DNA of 64,000 bases from Alteromonas australica. Its GTDB lineage: Bacteria > Pseudomonadota > Gammaproteobacteria > Enterobacterales > Alteromonadaceae. Within the stretch, counting starts at the first letter, position 1. Each line of letters opens with the position of its first letter. Below are positions 55,053 to 64,000 of the stretch, piece after piece. Position numbers and translations under genes: made by a program. Where the stretch lies: the NCBI RefSeq assembly GCF_000730385.1, contig NZ_CP008849.1:310001-374000 (forward strand). Direction: 5' to 3'. The notes under the pieces are model-generated. The model worked only from the letters and a program-made list of their open reading frames with translations, was not told where the DNA came from and ran no database searches.

Positions 55053-55695
55053 TTCTGATTATGGGCTCTGGGTACTAGTCATCATAAACTCAGCCATTTT
55101 TATCTTTTTTGCGTTTAGTTTCATCAAGCCGAAGTCGAAAACAGATTGGCGAAGCTTAGGTGTATTTTCCGCTTTTATCGTGGCCTTATTTACCGAAATG
55201 TATGGTTTCCCCCTGACAATATACTTTTTGTCAGGGTGGTTAGCGGAAAGTTATCCAGGGGTAGACTTTTTAGCGCATGAAAACGGTCATTTGTGGCATA
55301 CCTTGCTGGGGCTATCCGGCGATGCTCACTGGGATGTATTACACATCTTAAGCAATGTGATCATCATTTTAGGTTTCTTTTTATTATCCGCTTCTTGGAG
55401 CGTCCTTCACCACGCGCAAAAGTCGCATAGTTTAGCCACTACAGGATGGTACGCGCGCTGCCGGCATCCTCAATATGTTGCATTTATACTGATCATGTTT
55501 GGCTTTTTATTGCAATGGCCAACACTGCCAACCTTACTTATGTTTCCAATTCTTATTGTTGTTTATGTTCGACTCGCCACACGAGAAGAGCAGCAAGCTG
55601 AATCCGAGTTTGGTGATAGCTACAGACACTATAAACAAACGACGCCCGGTTGGTTTCCCCGTATGGGTATTTCAAACGTTTCAAGTACTAATTAA
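55042..55695 (+). CDS. Isoprenylcysteine carboxyl methyltransferase-like membrane protein
   Basis: A 217-aa protein with about five hydrophobic segments. The C-terminal part has the ICMT/PEMT pattern: ATTGWYARCRHPQYVAFI near residue 135 and REEQQAESEFGDSYRHY near 181. Such proteins use S-adenosylmethionine. They often occur in copper and mercury clusters, but substrate is unknown. Confidence 0.8.
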   Translation: MHGDSDYGLWVLVIINSAIFIFFAFSFIKPKSKTDWRSLGVFSAFIVALFTEMYGFPLTIYFLSGWLAESYPGVDFLAHENGHLWHTLLGLSGDAHWDVLHILSNVIIILGFFLLSASWSVLHHAQKSHSLATTGWYARCRHPQYVAFILIMFGFLLQWPTLPTLLMFPILIVVYVRLATREEQQAESEFGDSYRHYKQTTPGWFPRMGISNVSSTN

Positions 55696-55705
55696 GGATT
55701 ACAAA

Positions 55706-56158
55706 ATGAACAAAGTACTACTGTCATTAATGTTCGTCGGAGGGTTGTTACCCGCGACATTTGCTGCTGCTCAAACGTCGATGAGCGCGGATGATATGCT
55801 GCGAAGTAACGAGCGTGTCATGGATGCACTAATGCAACGCATACAACGGATCAACGACGTCTCTGAAAGGCAAACTCTCATCGTTGAGCATATGAAGATG
55901 ATGGAAATTTATTTAACGAATATTGAGAAGAGGCTCCAAAGTGAAACGGATCTGCAACACAAAGCACATTTGGAAGAAAGGTACACAAATGGCCTTCAAC
56001 GAAGTCTCGTTCTTATTGACAGCGGTATAGCAGGGGGCGACTTTGTAGTCATGGGAAATTCGGTAGACGAACATTTGTTTTATCTTGAACAAAGAATGTC
56101 AATTTTACAATCGTTAATGAAGCAGCATCTCGGTGCCAATAGCGTTTTGAATAATTAA
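55706..56158 (+). CDS. Small secreted helical protein
   Basis: A 150-aa protein from ATG 55706 (the frame is open upstream inside the previous gene). A signal peptide ends near AAAQ at residue 23. The mature part is helical (DDMLRSNERVMDALMQRIQRI, VEHMKMMEIYLTNIEK) and moderately rich in Met. It looks like a periplasmic metal-related protein, but no family is clear. It follows the ICMT-like gene by 10 bases. Confidence 0.65.
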   Translation: MNKVLLSLMFVGGLLPATFAAAQTSMSADDMLRSNERVMDALMQRIQRINDVSERQTLIVEHMKMMEIYLTNIEKRLQSETDLQHKAHLEERYTNGLQRSLVLIDSGIAGGDFVVMGNSVDEHLFYLEQRMSILQSLMKQHLGANSVLNN

Positions 56159-56207
56159 AGAAATGACGAACACAAACAAGTTAACAATCGATTTATAGGA
56201 GGAAAAG

Positions 56208-56576
56208 ATGAGCGATCTAGATCACAGAGTCGGTGTATCAGAGGCGAATTTAGTCGTACGGCATTTAAAGTTGGTTGGCATTACCGAAGATAACATAGAA
56301 GCAATTATTGCTGGCATTGACGGGACCTTTGGAATCGATGCGGTTTCATTTGAGGACGCCAAAAGTACCCTGCATATAGGCTACGATGCAACCCACTGCA
56401 ATTTAGATGGCATTGAGACAATCATTCGTGACAACGGGGCAGACATTTCGGACGACTTTTGGATGAAAATGAAAGAGGGCTATTACCAATTCGTTGACGA
56501 AAACATTCGTGAAAATGCAAAACACAAACCCTGGAGTTGCCACCGTGTTCCACCTGGGCAAACCCATAAAAAGTAA
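56208..56576 (+). CDS. Heavy-metal-associated-like domain protein
   Basis: A 122-aa soluble protein with an AGGAGG ribosome site. Residues 15-85 read like an HMA fold (HLKLVGITEDNIEAIIAG, IDAVSFEDAKSTLHIGYD) but the CXXC metal site is absent; a Cys-His pair near the end (WSCHRVPPG) might replace it. Its location fits copper handling. A noncanonical HMA or a related ferredoxin-like fold are both possible. Confidence 0.55.
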   Translation: MSDLDHRVGVSEANLVVRHLKLVGITEDNIEAIIAGIDGTFGIDAVSFEDAKSTLHIGYDATHCNLDGIETIIRDNGADISDDFWMKMKEGYYQFVDENIRENAKHKPWSCHRVPPGQTHKK

Positions 56577-56590
56577 TTGTTTCAATAGCA

Positions 56591-56619
56591 ACGATCAGAC
56601 TTACGTTACGCCTGATCGT
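56591..56619 (+). terminator. Hairpin after the copA gene group
   Basis: ACGATCAG (56591-56598) pairs with CTGATCGT (56612-56619) around 13 bases. No strong T-run follows, so termination is only probable. It lies 15 bases after the last gene of the group. Confidence 0.45.
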
Positions 56620-56651
56620 ACAGCCATAACAAACAAAAACAGGACAACACT

Positions 56652-56834
56652 GTGGTACATAGTAAAAACGAAGCGCACAGAATTAAGTTATTTAACTTGG
56701 GAATAATTGAAAGAAACCCAGCTGAGCATGAATTCCATCAAGCGGTACAAGAATTCACAGGTTCCGTTATGCCTAACGCAAAATATTCACTGGAAAAAGC
56801 ATTAAAAGCGTTTTCTTCAAGCAAAGACGAATAG
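56652..56834 (+). pseudogene. Possible glutamate dehydrogenase N-terminal fragment
   Basis: A 60-aa frame. The part LGIIERNPAEHEFHQAVQEF resembles the N-terminus of NADP-glutamate dehydrogenase, which has a like ERNP/EFHQAV segment, but similarity fades after VMPN and the protein stops. It is likely a truncated gene scrap at the right border of the copper cluster. Confidence 0.35.
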
Positions 56835-56899
56835 AAGCGTGGCAAGTTTTAGCCGCTGGAAGGGGCAATTTTTCTATTACCGGCACATGGGTAAATAAA

Positions 56900-57045
56900 G
56901 TGTTAGTGAGTACTTCAATAGGGGCTTTGGTAGCTGTTTTAATAATAGGATTGGCGAAGTTAAATAAATTCGATAAAGACCGAAGTTTTTATCCAACGCT
57001 CACTGTTTTGATCGCGAGTTACTATCCATTGTTTGGCTTGTTAAT
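56900..57045 (+). pseudogene. Truncated small membrane protein
   Basis: A frame with a membrane helix (STSIGALVAVLIIGLA) and FDKDRSFYPTLTVLIASYY reads like the N-terminal half of small unknown membrane proteins that have the FDKDRxFYP pattern. Similarity is lost at about 57045, where the sequence becomes the opposite-strand fragment. No good start is seen. Confidence 0.4.
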
Positions 57046-57387
57046 AGGATCCCACAATGGGAGATTCGCACCTTCGCTATTTTTGTACGCTTCGCTGAAA
57101 TTGTCGTTCATGGCTTGTTGCACAAACCCCTCGTAGTGAGAAGGGGAGGAAGGAGGCAAAATAGCGTCGAGAGATTCAGGAACATTAGGATTTGAGCCTA
57201 ACCAAATTACATCAACTGATTCGGCATTGAGCTTACTTAATACTTTTGCTGTCTCGATTTCACCGAAGATAGAGCCTCTAAACGGTATCGAATAAGAGCC
57301 TGTACCTCTCTTGAGCGCTTTATTTTCTTGGTTTTCTACAAAGTCAGAAATGCTATTGTTTATTACTTCAAATATATTCAACGTCAT
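57022..57387 (-). pseudogene. C-terminally truncated hypothetical protein
   Basis: A 121-aa leftward frame with a plausible start. The segment VDVIWLGSNPNVPESLDAI and the end LPLWDPINKP recall the N-terminal half of larger unknown proteins I remember with a WLGSNPN motif. It stops where the fragment at 56900-57045 begins, so it seems cut by a rearrangement. Confidence 0.4.
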
Positions 57388-57448
57388 GTCCCTATGATTT
57401 GCTTGCGTATTCTTTACTGAGCGAATTTTTAACTTTTTCGTAAGCTTT

Positions 57449-57820
57449 TTATGAACTAAAGATACGGTAATACTTGTCTAGCTTCCAAGTACATTGACTC
57501 GGTATTAGATTAAATTTATCACATACCAAGGTTTGAAGCTCAACGCTCTGTACCACTTTTCTGTCTGCATATATTTTAAAGAACTTTGAGTTTCCAGAGT
57601 AGATTACTCTACCCCTGCTGATTTCTTGATATTCAACAGCAATGAGCTCAGGAAAACACGGAAGGTATATTCTATGCTCTTCCCACTCTACTAAATGGCT
57701 GAAGTCACAGTCATAGAGTGAAAGGCTATCAGGCTCTGCACTATTCAAAGGCATTGCTTTAGCAAGTACAGTCGACTTGTAGACCCAAAAAATACCAATA
57801 TGAGGCAGCTTAGTTTTCAT
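57449..57820 (-). CDS. Hypothetical protein
   Basis: A 123-aa soluble protein if ATG 57820 is used (MKTKLPHIGIFWVYKSTVLA); an in-frame ATG at 57853 would add 11 residues. The composition and beta-rich pattern (IYLPCFPELIAVEYQEI, GRVIYSGNSKFFKIYADRK) look like a real protein. No family recognised. It shares direction with the truncated gene at 57022-57387. Confidence 0.55.
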   Translation of the reverse strand: MKTKLPHIGIFWVYKSTVLAKAMPLNSAEPDSLSLYDCDFSHLVEWEEHRIYLPCFPELIAVEYQEISRGRVIYSGNSKFFKIYADRKVVQSVELQTLVCDKFNLIPSQCTWKLDKYYRIFSS

Positions 57821-57853
57821 CTTGTATATCTCCAACACGTTGATGTCACCCAA

Positions 57854-58658
57854 CTGTCTTGGCAGAGATTTACAACCCTTTAATTATTTTAAATTTGCTG
57901 CTGAAGTGAGCGCTAATCGCTTGCATGACATATCGTAGTCAAAAGCGGAAGGCTAACTTCTTATCTTTACTCGAATAGGTAACGTTAATATGCATTAACA
58001 TGAACTATTTAACATGAAAGTAACTCTGCTACGGTTCTAGATCAGAAAGAGAATTATCACAATTATTATAGTGCCCCTTCATAGATTTCAGTCATCTGTG
58101 GATCCTCTTCAGATTTTTAGGAAACCTCCCCTAAAGAAGCTTGCTATGCCAGGAATGAGTGGTTGTTAACAAACAAAGTATACTTCAGAATTCATACTCG
58201 AAGCGGTATTACTCTGCTAGAAACCTGATATTATTGGTCGTCAGATTGCTTTAGATATTAGTATTTTTCTTAGTCTACCTAACTGCTGAAAACATCATGC
58301 TGCGCAATCTAAAGATAAAACACGTAAGAGCAGTGATCCCCGTTGTGACGCGGGGATAGTAGATTAAAACATGAACTTGCCAAGGTCAAAAAATGACCGG
58401 TATTTTTACGCGAAGCGACAACGTTTTTAGCCAAAAATTTACAGTAAGGTATCTAGCGATATCGAGTTTCCGATATGCCTTTCTACTAGTCTATTGTACC
58501 GTTTATTCGAAAATGGAGCCTTAGATGATTTGGTGAACTCAAAGAAACGATGCGAACCAACTTCATGCTCATAAGCATAGCATCACGGTTATAGCATGAG
58601 CCAGATAATATTTACTTTGTTGTTCATTGATGCGCTCACTGTAAGGAGATCAGATAGC
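57854..58658. other. Decayed or non-coding DNA
   Basis: I see no gene. Features are a 7-bp GC-rich stem-loop at 58336-58357 (ATCCCCG/CGGGGAT) and a smaller hairpin at 58384-58398 (GGTCA/TGACC). No long frame has codon-like structure. The stretch separates the copper cluster from the czc-type operon. Confidence 0.45.
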
Positions 58659-58660
58659 AA

Positions 58661-58771
58661 TTGGAAAAGCTACCTCTTGGGTCAACGGTGATTTTATCTT
58701 TCAGTATTGGACTTGCTTTTACACTTGTTTTAGGGGGTATTACAGGTTTTGGTACGAGCGAGACGCAATAA
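58661..58771 (+). pseudogene. Remnant resembling NicO/RcnA nickel-cobalt exporter
   Basis: A 36-aa open stretch (LPLGSTVILSFSIGLAFTL, then LVLGGITGFGTS) looks like a membrane segment of NicO/RcnA-type exporters, which have a like SFSIGLALTL helix. No start or other parts are left. The call rests on a short hydrophobic match, so it is tentative. Confidence 0.3.
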
Positions 58772-59018
58772 CTGTGACAGGCTTATTGAAATTGCATGTT
58801 GTATTCTCCTATTCCTTCGGTGTACTTATTTTACATTGCCGGATTATGTATGAGCAGGCTTTGCAGTAGATTTCTGTTTTTCTGACAAGATTTAGCAACT
58901 TAATTGAAATACATGGCTTTTTAATACAGAGTTCCTCTTGTGAATCAGAAAGCTGACCATTTAGGCATTGACTACAATCATATTTTAAGAGACCATGGAT
59001 TGCCAATAGAGGAATCTT
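58772..59018. promoter_or_regulatory. Upstream region of czc-type operon
   Basis: This gap should hold the promoter for the rightward metal operon. GAGGA at 59009-59013 is the ribosome site for the GTG at 59019. A 65-codon leftward frame at 58809-59006 is not supported. No clear operator is seen. Confidence 0.4.
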
Positions 59019-59375
59019 GTGTTGAAAACGAATTACCGCATTAGCAAAAATCTAAAAGTGGTCTTAGCCGCTTTTTTGTTGTGCGCACAATTTTTGTTGA
59101 TTGTGACTGACGCGTTTTCTATTGAACAAGACCACTTGTTTAGCAATGAATTATGTACTGAAAATACATTAATCGAACTGTCCGATGCTTACGATTTAGA
59201 TGCGGGAAGTGATTGTGACCATTGTTGTTCTTGTCATGGTCATTTTACACACATAGCTTTTTACTTTGATATTGAAAGCTCGTTTCTAAAAAAGTCTCCC
59301 AATTTAGTCTCAGTTTATAGTGAAGCTACACCTAATCGTTTCATTAACCAAATAGAGCGTCCTCCAAGAATTTAA
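59019..59375 (+). CDS. CzcI-like small secreted metal-binding protein
   Basis: A 118-aa protein from GTG 59019 (TTG at the next codon is possible). A signal peptide spans about residues 14-33. The mature part has a Cys/His cluster (SDCDHCCSCHGHFTH) and ends ERPPRI, like CzcI-type proteins found before czcCBA genes. It probably binds divalent metal or modulates the operon. It parallels the small Cys/His protein before the cus genes, though the two are not close copies. Confidence 0.65.
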   Translation: MLKTNYRISKNLKVVLAAFLLCAQFLLIVTDAFSIEQDHLFSNELCTENTLIELSDAYDLDAGSDCDHCCSCHGHFTHIAFYFDIESSFLKKSPNLVSVYSEATPNRFINQIERPPRI

Positions 59376-59419
59376 TCCCTGTCGTTTTTCGTTTTTTCAA
59401 CTGACTAGGATTATATATC

Positions 59420-60700
59420 ATGAAAATTTCACAGTTTCCTGTGCGCAAACTTACGCGCGCCGGAATATTGACTAGTGCATTGATGCTATCTCAAGCCAAT
59501 GCATTGGCAGAACAAGTAACTTTAGATGATGCAGTTCAACTTACTCTCAACCGTCATCCAAGCTTGTTGAAATTCAGACCTCTTACTAGAGCTCTTGAGG
59601 GAGATCGCCAACAAGCTTTGCTTTCTCCAGCTTACACCGTAGGTGCTAATCTAGAAAATGTGATGGGCACAAGTTCTACTTCGGGAGTTCAAGCAGCAGA
59701 AGCAACCATCTCTCTATCTTCAGTATATGAACTGGGTGGTAAAAAGAGTGCAAGAACAAAGGTTGTGGATGCCAGAGTTGCCCTTTTAGATTCAGAACAA
59801 TATTCAGTGTCTCTCTCACTACTTGGTGGGCTTACTCGGCAGTATATTAGTTCTCTGGCACAGCAGGAGCGTCTGCACATTGCTGAGCGTAGTGTTAGCT
59901 TAGCTGAAGATGCTCTTAGTGTAATCACTAATAGAATAAAAAGTGGTGCAACAAATGAAGCTGAGTGGTTCAGAGCTAAATCTGCTTTAAATCAAGCGAA
60001 ACTAGAGCTCGCAAAGGCAAAGGTTAACGAAGAGGTAGCTCGGCAATCTCTTGCACTATTCTGGCAGGGCAATTATGAAGATATCACGCTTACTGGTTCT
60101 TTAAATTCGCCAGCTACAAATTATTCCTACGATACACTTTTTAAACAATTCTTATCGTCATCAAATGCGGAGTTGCTAATTAGGTCTCTTGATCTGAAAG
60201 ATGCTGAATTTCAGTTAGCCAAGTCTGATAATACTGCAGACTTATCTTGGTCTGTGGGCGTTAGAAGAAATCAGGGAATTCAAGATACATCGTTAGTTTT
60301 TGGTGCCTCAATTCCACTATTCGCTGAAGAGAGGAATTCTGGTGCTGTAAAGTCTGCAATTGCTAATAAGGAGGTTGCGTTATTAGAGCGAGACAGCAAA
60401 TATCTCGATGTAAAAGCGATTCTATTTAAAGCAACGAAAAGAATAAATTTTAGTTCACAGGCAGCATTGCACCTGGAAAAAGAAGTAATGCCAGATTTGA
60501 AAAGAGCATTGGAGCTGACCAAGGAGGGCTATCAAAAGGGAATTTACACTTATCAAGAATGGTTTGCTTCACGTGATGCACTTCTCCAATCTCAACGGAG
60601 TCTCATCAACTATCGCGAAGCCACCCTGCTCAATGAAGCACTTATCGAACAATGGACAGGGCAATCTCTGAAATCATTCACTTTCAATCTCCAGGATTAA
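59420..60700 (+). CDS. czcC: TolC-family outer-membrane efflux protein, CzcC type
   Basis: A 426-aa protein with a signal peptide ending near ALAEQ at residue 30. It has two TolC-type coiled-coil repeats (about 38-225 and 240-415) with SVYELGGKKSART, a CzcC-like strand/helix. It precedes the adaptor gene by two bases and forms the outer-membrane channel of the pump. Confidence 0.88.
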   Translation: MKISQFPVRKLTRAGILTSALMLSQANALAEQVTLDDAVQLTLNRHPSLLKFRPLTRALEGDRQQALLSPAYTVGANLENVMGTSSTSGVQAAEATISLSSVYELGGKKSARTKVVDARVALLDSEQYSVSLSLLGGLTRQYISSLAQQERLHIAERSVSLAEDALSVITNRIKSGATNEAEWFRAKSALNQAKLELAKAKVNEEVARQSLALFWQGNYEDITLTGSLNSPATNYSYDTLFKQFLSSSNAELLIRSLDLKDAEFQLAKSDNTADLSWSVGVRRNQGIQDTSLVFGASIPLFAEERNSGAVKSAIANKEVALLERDSKYLDVKAILFKATKRINFSSQAALHLEKEVMPDLKRALELTKEGYQKGIYTYQEWFASRDALLQSQRSLINYREATLLNEALIEQWTGQSLKSFTFNLQD

Positions 60701-60702
60701 TT

Positions 60703-61884
60703 ATGCTAAAGCAAATTTTATTTTTATTTCTTATCGGCACTGTGACATCTATCGCGACCGCAAGTGAAGATGTCACCAATTCAAATGACAACCAAAATAT
60801 ATTCCAGAAAGATAACATCAAAATAGAAGTAAGTATTGATGAAAGCCCCGAGGGTTCTGTGATTATTGCATCGACTTTTGAAGATGGAAAAGCATTTATT
60901 CCCGACTATTTTTCTATAGAACTACAGAAGCTAGGTTCAACCGTAGAAGAATTTGAGTTTCAATCTTCTAAAGGGGTTTTACGATCTACAAGAGCTCTAT
61001 CAGAACCCCATTCTTTCAATGCCACTATTTATTTGACTGACAAAAAGCGAAAGTATTCTTGGGAGTGGGAAAACCTCGAAGGAAGAACACAAATAGCAAA
61101 AAAATTAATTGAAAAGTCTCAACTAGCCACTTCTGAAGTTCAGAGTGGGACCATTGAAAGACATGTCGAATTGCTGGGTACTCTTGTAATTCCACCCAAG
61201 AACAAGGCCGAAGTTAATGCGCGGTTCTCGGGAGTTGTAGAAACTCTTGTTGCGGATGTTGGTGACAGCGTAAATGCTGGCGATGTTATTGCGAAAATTC
61301 AGTCAAATGACAGCTTACAAACCTACATCGTGAAAGCTCCAATTTCAGGTACGGTAGTAAGTCGAAATGTTAATGTGGGGCAATTGGTAGCCGGTGAAAC
61401 GCTTTATGACATAGTCGACGCTAACACGCTTTGGGCAGAACTGAAAGTGTTTCCTTCCAAGCGGGATACGATAAAACCAGGTTCCTATGTCCACATAAAA
61501 AAAGGTTCTCAACAGCAAGATGCACAGGTCAAAGTTCTCATTCCGTCGAGCTCACAGTCTCCTTATCAGATTGCGATTGTTGAAATCGATAATATTGAAG
61601 GAGTGTTTTCTCCAGGCGATATGGTGACAGGTGTTGTTGACGCTCAGAAGATAGCTGTATCGCTTCGCGTTGAGAATGAAGCCATTCAATCAATGGATGG
61701 CAACTCAATCGTCTTTTTACATTACGGTAATATGTTTCAAGCTGTCCCAGTTAAGCTAGGTATAAAAGATGATAACTTCACTGAAATAAAGCATGGCTTA
61801 GAAATTGGTCAAGTTTACGTTTCGAAAAATAGCTTTTTGATAAAAGCAGATCTTGAAAAATCCGGCGCTTCTCACGCTCACTAA
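60703..61884 (+). CDS. czcB: RND periplasmic adaptor, CzcB type
   Basis: A 393-aa protein from ATG 60703. A signal peptide (to about residue 20) precedes an extra N-terminal domain (about 25-130), then the barrel-sandwich with ARFSGVVETLVADVGDSVNAG near 175 and VKAPISGTVVSRNVNVGQLV. The hairpin is short or absent, as the two lipoyl halves lie close together. It ends in SGASHAH. It joins CzcA to CzcC; it starts 16 bases before czcA. Confidence 0.88.
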   Translation: MLKQILFLFLIGTVTSIATASEDVTNSNDNQNIFQKDNIKIEVSIDESPEGSVIIASTFEDGKAFIPDYFSIELQKLGSTVEEFEFQSSKGVLRSTRALSEPHSFNATIYLTDKKRKYSWEWENLEGRTQIAKKLIEKSQLATSEVQSGTIERHVELLGTLVIPPKNKAEVNARFSGVVETLVADVGDSVNAGDVIAKIQSNDSLQTYIVKAPISGTVVSRNVNVGQLVAGETLYDIVDANTLWAELKVFPSKRDTIKPGSYVHIKKGSQQQDAQVKVLIPSSSQSPYQIAIVEIDNIEGVFSPGDMVTGVVDAQKIAVSLRVENEAIQSMDGNSIVFLHYGNMFQAVPVKLGIKDDNFTEIKHGLEIGQVYVSKNSFLIKADLEKSGASHAH

Positions 61885-61899
61885 TCCTGGAGACGATAA

Positions 61900-64000
<2,101 letters not shown>

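Noticed and set aside
58331..58362. Single unit like a type I-E CRISPR repeat hairpin (GTGATCCCCG, then CGGGGAT)
   Set aside because: Only one copy was seen, no spacers and no cas genes; it is best treated as a chance or unrelated stem-loop.
58809..59006. 65-codon leftward frame with several Cys
   Set aside because: It covers the expected promoter of the czc-type operon, has no ribosome site of note and no recognisable domain.

Overview
The window reads as chromosomal DNA of a marine gammaproteobacterium, most likely Alteromonas or a close relative. That assignment rests on recognised gene order: a HynSL-type [NiFe] hydrogenase cluster beside copper and czc-type resistance genes, as known from deep-ecotype Alteromonas islands. 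It is an inference, since no search could be run. Most of the window looks like accessory DNA: integrase and Rep-like genes, gene fragments, defence-type genes and metal-resistance operons with no housekeeping genes between them.

Layout. (1) 1-9.4 kb: a two-gene unit resembling the GAPS4 anti-phage system (left gene runs off the edge), a DUF429 scrap ending in a 20-bp inverted repeat, a membrane Mrr-type nuclease with an NYN/OST-HTH protein behind it, a viroplasmin-domain protein, a DUF2787 protein, then a leftward block of integrase, tandem AAA+ ATPase and small basic protein. (2) 9.7-13.2 kb: a DUF3987 helicase/primase-like protein and a Rep-like protein, diverging from the integrase block; 5.2-13.2 kb may be one integrated plasmid-like element. 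(3) 13.2-15.5 kb: decayed DNA with a broken saccharopine-dehydrogenase-like gene.

(4) 15.5-28.6 kb: a copper/silver island with CusS/CusR facing left and, facing right, a small Cys/His-rich secreted protein, a DUF411 lipoprotein, CusC, a CusB carrying three CusF-like domains, CusA, a broken PepSY gene, CopC, CopD, two NTF2-like secreted proteins and a membrane protein, closed by an intrinsic terminator. (5) 28.9-32.5 kb: a leftward pair of unknown genes and an unusual SDR-FAD oxidase fusion.

(6) 32.6-51.4 kb: one rightward gene train with short or overlapping junctions: secreted Cys protein, outer-membrane barrel, dihaem cytochrome c, Met-rich proteins, a membrane FAD/[2Fe-2S] reductase, a ferric-reductase-like b cytochrome with two HX13H pairs, a seven-haem cytochrome c, a permease, then hynD-hupH-hynS-hynL-orf-hypCABDFE. 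Upstream are an ATTACA-N4-TGTAAT element, shared with the CusRS promoter region, and a perfect FNR box (TTGAT-N4-ATCAA) placed for class II activation. The simplest model is a periplasmic uptake hydrogenase whose electrons pass through cytochromes to or across the inner membrane, expressed under low oxygen and possibly tuned by copper.

(7) 51.4-56.6 kb: a MerR regulator with a 19-bp-spacer promoter, a CopA-type ATPase, a cupredoxin, DUF2933, an ICMT-like protein and two small proteins. (8) 56.6-59.0 kb: gene fragments and decayed DNA. (9) 59.0-64.0 kb: a second RND efflux operon of Czc type (small Cys/His protein, CzcC, CzcB, CzcA); CzcA runs off the right edge.
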